From positions 434,001 to 498,000 of the forward strand of contig NZ_JAAVTX010000001.1 of assembly GCF_012163145.1 (NCBI RefSeq): 64,000 nucleotides of DNA, in the 5' to 3' direction. The notes below the pieces were generated by a model. The model was not told the origin of the DNA. It saw only the letters and a program-made list of their open reading frames with translations, and ran no database searches. This document shows positions 57,049 to 64,000 of the stretch, in pieces. A program made the translations under genes and the position numbers. Source of the stretch: Falsiroseomonas frigidaquae. Lineage in GTDB: Bacteria > Pseudomonadota > Alphaproteobacteria > Acetobacterales > Acetobacteraceae. Each line of letters starts with the position of its first letter. The stretch's first letter is position 1.

Positions 57049-58190
57049 GCGCGGTGGCACAGGCCGCGAGCCTGCCGGCCCGCGCCGCCGTCATCGCCAC
57101 CGCGACGATGTTCGGCCTGACCTACAGCCTGAGCGCGGCGCTGATCGCGCTGAGCCTGGCGGGCCAGGGGCTGAGCGAGGCGATGATCGGCGCCAATGCC
57201 GCCATGCATGCCGTGGGCGTGCTGCTGGCCGCGATGCTGCTGCCCCGCAGCGTCGCCCGCTTCGGCATCCGCCGCCTCATCATCGCGGCGCTGGCGGTGG
57301 CCGCCGCCGTGCTGCTGGGCTTCCCGGCCCTGCCGCTGGTCTGGATCTGGTTCCTGCTGCGACTTCTCCTCGGCATGTGCTCCGAGGTTCTGTTCGTGCT
57401 GTCCGAGGCCTGGACCAACAGCCTGAGCACGGAAGCCACGCGCGCCCGCGCCATGGCGGCCTATACCGCCGCGCTGTCGGTCGGCTTCGCGCTGGGGCCG
57501 CTGATCCTGTCGCTGGTCGGCACCATGGGCTTCGCGCCCTACCTCATTGGCGCCGGCATCACCCTGGCAGCGGCCTGCTTCATCGCCTCGCCCCGGGTGC
57601 CGGCCCCGCAATTCGAGAAGCCCGCCCCGGGCAGCCCGATCCGCTTCATGCGGATGGCGCCGGTCGCCATCGCCGCCACCATGCTGAATGCCGGCATCGA
57701 GACGGCGGGCCTGTCCTTCCTCGCCATCTACGCGGTCAATCTCGGCTGGCCCACGGCGGAGGCCACCCAGCTCATGTCGGTGATGATGGTCGGCGCCATC
57801 CTGCTGCAACTGCCGATCGGCTGGCTGGGCGACAAGATGGACCGGATGACGCTGGTGGCGGCGCTGGCGCTGATCGCCGCCGCCGGCGCGCTGGTCTGGC
57901 CGCTGGCACTCGGCAGCCAATGGGCCACCTATGCGCTGCTGTTCGTCTGGGGCGGCGCCTTCGTCGGCATCTATGCGCTGATGCTCACCGTGGTGGGCAG
58001 CCGCTTCCAGGGCGCGGAGCTGATCGGGATCTATGCCGCGATGGGGCTGATGTGGGGGCTCGGCGCCTTCATCGGCCCGCTGGCGGCGGGCCTCGCGATG
58101 GAGTGGGCCGCGCATGGCCTGGCCTTCTTCGCCGCTGCGATGTGCGGTGGCTTCGCGCTGTTCGTCATCGCGCGCCGGCGGCGGGGCTGA
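57045..58190 (+). CDS. MFS transporter
   Basis: The 381-residue protein has 12 hydrophobic segments. Loop motifs include PRSVARFGIRRLIIAAL between helices 2 and 3 and LGDKMDRMTLVAAL between 8 and 9, the classic conserved MFS positions. It resembles YcaD-like transporters (ALSVGFALGPLILSLVGTMG, MLTVVGSRFQGAELIGIYAA). The substrate is unknown. The start overlaps the stop of the upstream gene by 4 bases. Confidence 0.92.
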   Translation: MSAVAQAASLPARAAVIATATMFGLTYSLSAALIALSLAGQGLSEAMIGANAAMHAVGVLLAAMLLPRSVARFGIRRLIIAALAVAAAVLLGFPALPLVWIWFLLRLLLGMCSEVLFVLSEAWTNSLSTEATRARAMAAYTAALSVGFALGPLILSLVGTMGFAPYLIGAGITLAAACFIASPRVPAPQFEKPAPGSPIRFMRMAPVAIAATMLNAGIETAGLSFLAIYAVNLGWPTAEATQLMSVMMVGAILLQLPIGWLGDKMDRMTLVAALALIAAAGALVWPLALGSQWATYALLFVWGGAFVGIYALMLTVVGSRFQGAELIGIYAAMGLMWGLGAFIGPLAAGLAMEWAAHGLAFFAAAMCGGFALFVIARRRRG

Positions 58191-58382
58191 ACGCGATCAC
58201 GACTTCGTCGCCACCTCGGCCAGCCGGGCCGAAGCGCGGAAGATCCGCCAAAATCGACCAGCGTGGGAACCTACGCGGTCACCACGCGCTGGACGCGGGC
58301 CGGCCTGCTGCATGGCCGGCACCGGCCCGACGTCACTCCCCGGCGCCTTGACGCAGGCGCGCCACCCGATCCAATGGACCCC

Positions 58383-59864
58383 ATGGAGGCTGTTTCAGAC
58401 CCCGCCCCCGCCACCCTTCAGCCCGGCACCAATTGCTGGCGCATTGAGCGGGCGACGCGCGCCACCGTCATCATCGACGCGGCGGATTATTTCCGTGCCG
58501 CGCGCAGTGCCATGCTGGAAGCGCAGCACCGCATCATGCTGATCGGGTGGGATTTCGATGCCCGGATCGAGCTGATCCCGGGTGAGGATTCGCCCGATGC
58601 GCCGCGCAGCCTGGGCGAATTCATCCTGTGGCTGGTCAAGCGCCGGCCGACGCTGGAAATCTGCCTGCTGCACTGGGACCTCGGCGCGCTGAAGGCGCTG
58701 TTCCGCGGCTCCACCCTGCTCACCCTGCTGCGCTGGAAGATGCATCCGCGCATCACGGCGCGGCTGGACAGCGCGCATCCGACCGCCGCCTCGCACCACC
58801 AGAAGATCGCGGTGATCGACGATTGCCTGGCCTTCTGCGGCGGCATCGACATGACCGCGGATCGCTGGGACACCCGCGACCACCCGGACCAGGACCAGCG
58901 CCGCATCCGCCCCGGCGGCACGCCGCACGGCCCCTGGCATGATGCGACGACGGCGCTGGAGGGTCCGGTGGCGGCGGCGCTCGGCGAGCTGGCGCGGGAC
59001 CGCTGGCGCCAGGCCGGCGGCCGCGCGCTGGCGCCGGTGGCCAGGGGCGGCGATTGCTGGCCGGAGGGCCTGGCGCCGCAGTTCCGCGACATCGCCGTCG
59101 GCATCGCCCGCAGCCAGCCGGAAATGCCGGACCGCGCGGCGATCCTGGAGGTGGAGCACCTGTATCTCGACCTCATCGCCTCCGCCCGCCACATGATCTA
59201 CGCGGAAAGCCAGTACTTCGCCTCCCGCCGCATCGCGGAGGCCATTGCGCGCCGGCTGGCGGAGCCGGAGGGGCCGGAGATCGTGCTGGTGAACCCGCAC
59301 AGCGCGCAGGGCTGGCTGGAGCCGATCGCCATGGATTCCGCCCGCGCCAGGCTGCGGGAGGCGCTGCGTCGCGTCGATACCCAGGGCCGCTTCCGCATCT
59401 ACCATCCGGTGACGGAAGGCGGGCAGCCGATCTATGTCCACGCCAAGATCATGGTGGTGGATGACCGCGTGCTGCGCGTCGGCTCCTCCAACATGAACAA
59501 CCGCTCGCTGCGGCTGGATACCGAGTGCGACGTGGTGATCGATGCGGGGCTGCCGGCCAATGCCGATCTGCGCCCGACCATCCGCGCGGCGCGCGCCGAG
59601 CTCATCTCCGAGCATCTCGGCGTGACGCCGGAGGTGGTGACGGCGCGGCTTGCCGAAAGCGGTTCGCTGATCGGCACCATCGAATCGCTGCGCGGCGCAG
59701 GCCGCAGCCTGGTGCCGTACGAGACGCCGGACCTGTCCGCCGTCGAGACCTGGCTGGCGGATCATGAGGTGCTGGACCCGGAAGGCCCGGGCGAGATGTT
59801 CGAACCGGTGGCGAAGCGCGGCCTGTTCCGGCGCTTCAGCCGCCTGCGCCGGGTGCGGCCGTGA
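58383..59864 (+). CDS. phospholipase D-family protein
   Basis: The 493-residue protein has two HKD motifs: SHHQKIAVIDDCLAFCGGID in the first half and VHAKIMVVDDRVLRVGSSNM in the second. The N-terminal part (ADYFRAARSAMLEAQHRIML, GWDFDARIELIPG) and the YAESQYFASRRIAEAIARRL region are typical of PLD/cardiolipin-synthase-like enzymes. It has no signal peptide or membrane helix, so transphosphatidylation or phospholipid hydrolysis occurs in the cytosol or after export. The start may be ATG 58374 or 58383; neither has a strong ribosome-binding site. Confidence 0.92.
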   Translation: MEAVSDPAPATLQPGTNCWRIERATRATVIIDAADYFRAARSAMLEAQHRIMLIGWDFDARIELIPGEDSPDAPRSLGEFILWLVKRRPTLEICLLHWDLGALKALFRGSTLLTLLRWKMHPRITARLDSAHPTAASHHQKIAVIDDCLAFCGGIDMTADRWDTRDHPDQDQRRIRPGGTPHGPWHDATTALEGPVAAALGELARDRWRQAGGRALAPVARGGDCWPEGLAPQFRDIAVGIARSQPEMPDRAAILEVEHLYLDLIASARHMIYAESQYFASRRIAEAIARRLAEPEGPEIVLVNPHSAQGWLEPIAMDSARARLREALRRVDTQGRFRIYHPVTEGGQPIYVHAKIMVVDDRVLRVGSSNMNNRSLRLDTECDVVIDAGLPANADLRPTIRAARAELISEHLGVTPEVVTARLAESGSLIGTIESLRGAGRSLVPYETPDLSAVETWLADHEVLDPEGPGEMFEPVAKRGLFRRFSRLRRVRP

Positions 59865-59889
59865 GGATCTGACGCACCTTCCGGATGCT

Positions 59890-59903
59890 ATGACCCAGAT
59901 CAA
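59890..59903 (+). promoter_or_regulatory. FNR/FixK-type box before hemN
   Basis: ATGACCCAGATCAA lies 35 bases before the hemN start and matches TTGAT-N4-ATCAA at 8 of 10 informative bases. FNR control of hemN is established in many proteobacteria. It shares CCAGATCAA with the box at 55588. Confidence 0.6.
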
Positions 59904-59938
59904 GATGGTGCGCCGCGGGCCTGGCTAGGCTCGCCGGC

Positions 59939-61279
59939 ATGAGCAGCACCGCCCCCCGCGCCCTGGACACCACACGCCTCGCCTTGGCCGAGCGGTCCGT
60001 GCCACGCTACACCTCCTACCCTACCGCGCCGCATTTCCACGCAGGGATCGGCCATGCCGATTACACCGGCTGGCTGGCGGCGCAGGACCCGGCGACGACG
60101 CTGTCGCTGTACCTGCACGTGCCCTATTGCGCGGCGATGTGCGCCTATTGCGGCTGCCATACCAAGGTGACCCGGCAACAGGCGCCGATCGACGCCTATG
60201 TGGAATCGCTGCTGGCCGAGATCCGTCTGCTGGCCGCCGCCACGCCGGCACGGCGCGTCACGCATCTGCATTGGGGCGGCGGCACGCCGAGCATGCTGGG
60301 GGAGGCCGGGCTGCAGCGCGTGATGGCTGCCATCGCCTGGCATTTCGACCTGTCCGGCCTGGCGGAACATGCGATCGAGCTCGACCCGCGCAGCCTGACC
60401 CGCAGCCTGGCGCGCACCCTGGCGCAGCTGGGCGTGACCCGCGCCAGCCTGGGCGTGCAGGATTTCAACGCGGCGGTGCAGCACGCCATCGGCCGCGTAC
60501 AGCCCTTCGATCTGGTGCAGGCCAGCGTGGAATTCCTGCGCGACGCCGGCATCGCGGCGATCAACTTCGACCTGATCCACGGCCTGCCGCTGCAGGGCGT
60601 CGCGGGGCTGGAGCACAGCATCCGCCTGGCGCACAGCCTGGCGCCCGACCGCATCGCGCTGTTCGGCTATGCGCATGTGCCGTGGATGAAGAAACACCAG
60701 CGCCTGATTGACGAATCCGCGCTGCCGGGCGTGCCGGAACGGCTGGAGCAGGCACGCTCGGCGCGCGCGCTGCTGGATGCGCTGGGCTATGTCGCCATCG
60801 GGCTGGACCATTTCACCCGGCCGCAGGACCCGATGGCCCAGGCCGCGCGCAACGGCACGCTGCGGCGCAACTTCCAGGGCTATACGACGGATGTGGCCGA
60901 TGCGCTGCTCGGCCTCGGCGCCTCCTCCATCGGCAGGCTGCCGCAGGGCTTCGTGCAGAACGCGACGGAGATCGGCGCCTGGCGCCGTGGTATCGCCGCC
61001 GGCACGCTGCCCATCGCGCGCGGCCTGGCGATCACGCCGGAAGACCGCCTGCGCGGCACGGTGATCGAGCGGCTGATGTGCGATTTCCAGGTCCGCCCGC
61101 CGACCGAATTGCTCGCCGCGGCGTGGGACGAGCTGGTGGCGCTGCGCGACGCCGGCATCCTGACGCTGGAAGACGGCGTGGTGACGATGACGGCGGAGGG
61201 TGCGCCCTTCCTCCGCCTCGCCGCCGCCGCCTTCGACGCCCATCTGAAGCGCGCCGGGCGGCATTCGACGGCGGTGTAG
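59939..61279 (+). CDS. hemN: oxygen-independent coproporphyrinogen III oxidase
   Basis: The 446-residue radical-SAM enzyme decarboxylates coproporphyrinogen III under low oxygen. The N-terminus has VPRYTSYPTAPHFHA, the cluster motif YLHVPYCAAMCAYCGC with C64, C68, C71 and the HemN-specific C73, and THLHWGGGTPSML. Further typical parts are ASLGVQDFNAAVQHAIGRVQ, INFDLIHGLPLQ, FGYAHVPWMKKHQRLIDE and NFQGYTTDVADALLGLGASS, the last a HemN signature distinct from HemW. It should be transcribed from the FNR-type box just upstream. Confidence 0.96.
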   Translation: MSSTAPRALDTTRLALAERSVPRYTSYPTAPHFHAGIGHADYTGWLAAQDPATTLSLYLHVPYCAAMCAYCGCHTKVTRQQAPIDAYVESLLAEIRLLAAATPARRVTHLHWGGGTPSMLGEAGLQRVMAAIAWHFDLSGLAEHAIELDPRSLTRSLARTLAQLGVTRASLGVQDFNAAVQHAIGRVQPFDLVQASVEFLRDAGIAAINFDLIHGLPLQGVAGLEHSIRLAHSLAPDRIALFGYAHVPWMKKHQRLIDESALPGVPERLEQARSARALLDALGYVAIGLDHFTRPQDPMAQAARNGTLRRNFQGYTTDVADALLGLGASSIGRLPQGFVQNATEIGAWRRGIAAGTLPIARGLAITPEDRLRGTVIERLMCDFQVRPPTELLAAAWDELVALRDAGILTLEDGVVTMTAEGAPFLRLAAAAFDAHLKRAGRHSTAV

Positions 61280-61299
61280 CCGCCTTCGCGGATCACGCC

Positions 61300-61869
61300 C
61301 TACGCCGCGAAGGCGCGCTCCAGCTTTTCCAGCATGGCAGCCTCGGCAGGCGAGATGCGGGCGCCAAGGCCGAGGAATCCGCCGGCCGCCTCCGCCACCG
61401 CGCGCGCACGATCCAGCAGGCCGGATTTCAGCGCCTGGCGCGCGGCCGCATCCATGCCCGCGGTGCTGGCGCGGATATAGTCGGACCAGGTTTCCAGAAG
61501 TGCCGGCGGCGGTGGCGCGGACAGCCATTGCGTCAGCGAATGCCGCGCCGGGCTGTCGTCGCCGATGCCGGAATGGGCCGCGGCGCGCAGCAGCGCATCG
61601 CGCTCCTTCGCATCCAGCGTGCCGTCGGCCCAGCCGACCATCACCAGCGGCACCAGCGACAACGCCGCCATGGTGGAAGCCTCCAGCCCCTGTGCCGCCA
61701 GGCGGTCCAGCAGCGCCGTGTCGGTGATGCCGGACGCGGCCTGCAGCGCCTCCCGCCGCGAAGCCGCCGCGGCTTCCTCGCGCTGGCGTTGGCGCCAGGC
61801 CTCCGTCTCCCGCGCGAAGAAGGCCTCCTCCAGCGCGCGTCGGCGATCGTCGAGGAATTCCTGGCTCAT
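61300..61869 (-). CDS. TerB-like helical protein
   Basis: The 189-residue protein is helical. The segment ALSLVPLVMVGWADGTLDAK, ERDALLRAAAHSGIGDDSPA has the acidic D-G-x-x-D/E pattern of TerB-like domains, seen also in SEQWLSAPPPPALLETWSDY-type repeats downstream. The function is unknown, possibly metal-linked envelope stress. ATG 61869 is the first start with the coding bias. Confidence 0.65.
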   Translation of the reverse strand: MSQEFLDDRRRALEEAFFARETEAWRQRQREEAAAASRREALQAASGITDTALLDRLAAQGLEASTMAALSLVPLVMVGWADGTLDAKERDALLRAAAHSGIGDDSPARHSLTQWLSAPPPPALLETWSDYIRASTAGMDAAARQALKSGLLDRARAVAEAAGGFLGLGARISPAEAAMLEKLERAFAA

Positions 61870-61929
61870 GGATTCGCTCCCTCATGCATGTGCGCGCAGC
61901 CTAGCGCGGCGCGCGCCACAGGGCACGGG

Positions 61930-63075
61930 TCATTCGCGTTGCAGCACATGGCCCACCGCCACGGCGCCGAGGCCGATCATATGCGCCAGGGCGGTGCGCG
62001 CGCCCGGTTGCTGGCGGCCTGTCGCCTCGCCGCGCAATTGCCGCACGATCTCCGCCACCTGGCCGATGCCGGTGGGGCCGATCGGGTGGCCCATGCCGAT
62101 CAACCCGCCGGAGGGATTGACCGCGCAGCGCCCGCCGATCTCCCACGCCCCATCGCGCAGCCGGGCCGCGCCTTCGCCGACCGGGCACAGGCCGAGCGCC
62201 TCGGCATAGACGATCTCCTCGATGCTGAAGGCGTCGTGCAACTCGACGATGTCCAGCGCCTCGACGCCGATGCCGGCCTGGCGCAGGGTCTCTAGCCCGG
62301 ACTGGCGCACGATCTCCAGCATGGGAAACGCGCCCGGTGGCACGGCGGGTTCGCTGGACGCGGTGGAGGACAGCACGCGGATGGCGCGGCGGCGGTCCAG
62401 GCGGAGGCGCGCCATTGCAGCCTCGCTGGCGACGATGACGGCGGCGGCACCTTCCCCGCGTGGGCAGCATTGCAGCGCCGTCAGATCCCCGGCGACCGGG
62501 GCGGAGGCCAGCACCTGTTCCAGCGTGCGCGGCTTGCGGAACTGCGCGAAGGGATTGCGCGCGGCATTGCCGTGGTTCTTCACCGCGACGCGCGCCATGT
62601 CTTCCGGCCGCAACCCGTGGCGATCCCGCCACATGCGCGCGAGCAGCGCGAATTCGACCAGCGGGCTGTGGTCGCTCGGCGACAGCCGCGCCAGCCCGTC
62701 CTTGTCCACCGCGCGCTGCGAGGTGCCGTGCTTGTCGACGCCCAGCGCCAGCACGATGTCGCGCTGCCCGCTTCCCACCAGCAGGCAGGCCATTCGGAAG
62801 GCGGAGGAGCCGGAGGCGGAGGCGTTCTCCACCTGCATCACCTCGATACCCGTGTCCCCCATGTGCCGCAGCATCACGCGCCCGGCCGCCATGCCCAGCC
62901 CGGCCGTGCCGATCATCGCGGCCTGGATGTCCGGCCAGCCCAGCCCGGCATCCTCCAGCGCCGCACGCAGCGCCGCCAGGCCGAGCGTGATGTAGGGCGT
63001 GTCGCTGGCGAATTGGTAGCGGTGCATGCCGATGCCGACGACGCGCACCGGACGCAGGTCCCGAAGCCCACTCAT
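61930..63075 (-). CDS. thiolase-family protein (SCP-x/acetyl-CoA acetyltransferase-like)
   Basis: The 381-residue protein resembles SCP-x-type thiolases of lipid degradation: RVVGIGMHRYQFASDTPYIT, VMQVENASASGSSAFRMACL, where the nucleophile Cys of classical thiolases is Ser (NASASGSS), VELHDAFSIEEIVYAEALGL with the conserved HDAF, and VNPSGGLIGMGHPIGPTGIG with the catalytic GHP. The lack of Cys at the usual NAC/SGS position is common in this branch and suggests a degenerate or lyase role in a complex with the next OB-fold protein, whose gene overlaps by 4 bases. Confidence 0.9.
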   Translation of the reverse strand: MSGLRDLRPVRVVGIGMHRYQFASDTPYITLGLAALRAALEDAGLGWPDIQAAMIGTAGLGMAAGRVMLRHMGDTGIEVMQVENASASGSSAFRMACLLVGSGQRDIVLALGVDKHGTSQRAVDKDGLARLSPSDHSPLVEFALLARMWRDRHGLRPEDMARVAVKNHGNAARNPFAQFRKPRTLEQVLASAPVAGDLTALQCCPRGEGAAAVIVASEAAMARLRLDRRRAIRVLSSTASSEPAVPPGAFPMLEIVRQSGLETLRQAGIGVEALDIVELHDAFSIEEIVYAEALGLCPVGEGAARLRDGAWEIGGRCAVNPSGGLIGMGHPIGPTGIGQVAEIVRQLRGEATGRQQPGARTALAHMIGLGAVAVGHVLQRE

Positions 63076-63437
63076 GCCACGGGCCTGAAGCGGCAGGCCA
63101 GCGCGCCATCCTCCGCCACCAGCACCGCGCGCATGGCGGTGCCGGGCGGCGGCTCGGCTGTGCCATCCAGCACGCCGTCCACCACCGGGCCCTCCGCGAG
63201 TTGCAGCCGCGCCACCACCAGCGGTGGCACCACGCCCGGCAGCACGGGCTGGTGCAGCGTGATGCAGGCCAGCAGCGTGGCCTGGCCGCTGAGTTCCACC
63301 TGCTCCAGCGCCGGGGACCCGTAAGGCGAGCGTGGGAAGGTCAGCGCGCCGCTGGCGGGATCGCGGAGCGCCAGCAGCACGGCGCCATCTCCCGCCGGTG
63401 CGGGCGCGTACAAGGAGGGGTCGCGCAGGTCCAACAT
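63072..63437 (-). CDS. DUF35-type OB-fold protein, zinc ribbon lost
   Basis: The 121-residue protein pairs with the thiolase, as DUF35 proteins usually do. It has the OB-fold part VELSGQATLLACITLHQPVL, PPLVVARLQLAEGPVVDGVL, GTAMRAVLVAEDGALACRFR. At the place of the rubredoxin-like ribbon it reads LRDPASGALTFPRSPYGSPA, with no CxxC pairs, so zinc cannot be bound there. GGGAG stands 7 bases before ATG 63437. It probably serves as a structural subunit of the thiolase complex. Confidence 0.8.
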   Translation of the reverse strand: MLDLRDPSLYAPAPAGDGAVLLALRDPASGALTFPRSPYGSPALEQVELSGQATLLACITLHQPVLPGVVPPLVVARLQLAEGPVVDGVLDGTAEPPPGTAMRAVLVAEDGALACRFRPVA

Positions 63438-63531
63438 GTTCACTCCCGTTGCGGCGCGAAGAATAGACGCCCCTTGACCGCGGGGGATACTGGCCGGATC
63501 GTGCCGGCACGCCGCAAGGAATGCGCTGTAC

Positions 63532-64000
63532 ATGCAGGACAAGCCGCTTCGCTTCACCGGCCGCGTTGGCCTTGTCACCGGTGCCGCCTCCGGCCTCGGC
63601 CGCGATGCGGCGCTGGCGCTGGCGGCGGAAGGCGCCAGGCTGGTGCTGTTCGACCGCGATGCGGCGAGGCTGGCCGAGACCGCCGCGCGCTGCGAGGGTT
63701 CGCAGGCGGTGGCGGGCGACGTCACGCGCGCGGCCGACATGGACCGCGCCGCCGCGGCGCTGGATGCGCTGGGCCCGGCCACGCTGCTGGTCACCGCCGC
63801 CGGCACGCTCGGCCCGACACGGCCGCTGCCGGAGGTGACGGAGGCCGAGTTCGACCAGGTCTTCGATGTGAATGTGAAGGGCACCTGGCTGGCGCTGAAG
63901 GCCCTGCTGCCGCGCATGGCGGCGGCCGGTGGCGGCGCGGTGGTGACCATCGCCTCCGGCTCCGGCATCGTCGGCAATGCGGTGTTCCCGACCTATTCGG
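63532..64000 (+). CDS. short-chain dehydrogenase/reductase, 3' end outside window
   Basis: The first 156 residues of an SDR are visible from ATG 63532: the nucleotide loop GRVGLVTGAASGLGRDAALA, D in VAGDVTRAADM, TAAGTLGPTRPLPEVTEAEF in place of NNAG, the helix FDVNVKGTWLALKALLPRM, the catalytic Ser region VVTIASGSGIVGNA and the start of the Tyr motif (FPTYS). The Asn of the usual NNAG is replaced by Thr. It is divergent to the thiolase pair and probably belongs to the same lipid or steroid-type pathway. Confidence 0.9.
   Translation, partial: MQDKPLRFTGRVGLVTGAASGLGRDAALALAAEGARLVLFDRDAARLAETAARCEGSQAVAGDVTRAADMDRAAAALDALGPATLLVTAAGTLGPTRPLPEVTEAEFDQVFDVNVKGTWLALKALLPRMAAAGGGAVVTIASGSGIVGNAVFPTYS

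Overview
The window comes from a high-GC alphaproteobacterium, most likely an Acetobacteraceae (Roseomonas-like) genome. I infer this from the strong G/C third-position bias, the style of the flanking metabolic genes and FNR/FixK-type boxes. Roughly the first 46.5 kb are one temperate-phage genome (a prophage). The remaining 17 kb are chromosomal genes.

Prophage layout. The left edge cuts a P4-type tyrosine integrase (2-826). A seven-gene, translationally coupled operon on the minus strand (3620 to 753) encodes small unknown proteins, an ASCH-like protein, an MT-A70 methyltransferase and, last, an AlpA/excisionase-like protein. A CI-like repressor (4056-3706) and a divergent Cro-like gene (4149) form the lysogeny switch; a CCYRATGGGC motif occurs three times around them. 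Rightward early genes follow: a CII-like regulator, a CHC2-like zinc-finger protein and a Toprim/DUF927 primase-helicase. Behind the helicase lies a 199-bp nested palindrome built from 12 GTTACC/GGTAAC motifs, a candidate replication origin. The late region has a lambda-type head module (TerS, GpA-type TerL, gpW, portal, S49 protease, acidic scaffold-like protein, gpD, gpE, FII) joined to a Mu-type contractile tail module (DUF2635, sheath, tube, frameshifted chaperone, tape measure with a muramidase-like domain, gpN/P/45/46/47/48 homologues). It continues with five tail-fibre or spike proteins, holin, anchored endolysin, nested Rz/Rz1 spanins and a Dam-type adenine methylase. The predicted particle is a short-tailed myovirus with a lambda-like head.

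Cargo. Four insertions interrupt the phage gene order: (i) a 37-kDa nucleoid-associated-protein homologue overlapping a membrane-protein gene (9207-11682), an uncharacterised pair with the look of an antiphage or superinfection module; (ii) an orphan ParA ATPase (13192-14208); (iii) a small antisense gene between portal and protease (19837-20154); (iv) a membrane-bound PAS-GGDEF diguanylate cyclase inside the tail operon (30246-32618), with intact GGEEF and RxxD sites. The first three look lower in GC than the phage backbone and all three are on the minus strand. A 16-bp repeat followed by a hairpin stands upstream of both rightward units that flank cargo (i).

Chromosomal part. From about 47 kb: an NmrA-like reductase coupled to a glutathione transferase, a decayed ECF sigma fragment, a DEAD-box RNA helicase, a substrate-binding protein without a signal peptide, an Asp/Glu racemase-family protein, a tartrate/malate-type dehydrogenase divergent from a GntR/FCD regulator across a 13-bp minisatellite, a Tat-exported sulfide:quinone-reductase-like flavoprotein with a small membrane partner, an HdeD-like membrane protein fused to a permuted papain-like domain, an MFS transporter, a phospholipase D, HemN, a TerB-like protein, a thiolase/OB-fold pair and the start of an SDR. 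FNR-type boxes before the flavoprotein and hemN suggest shared control by oxygen.
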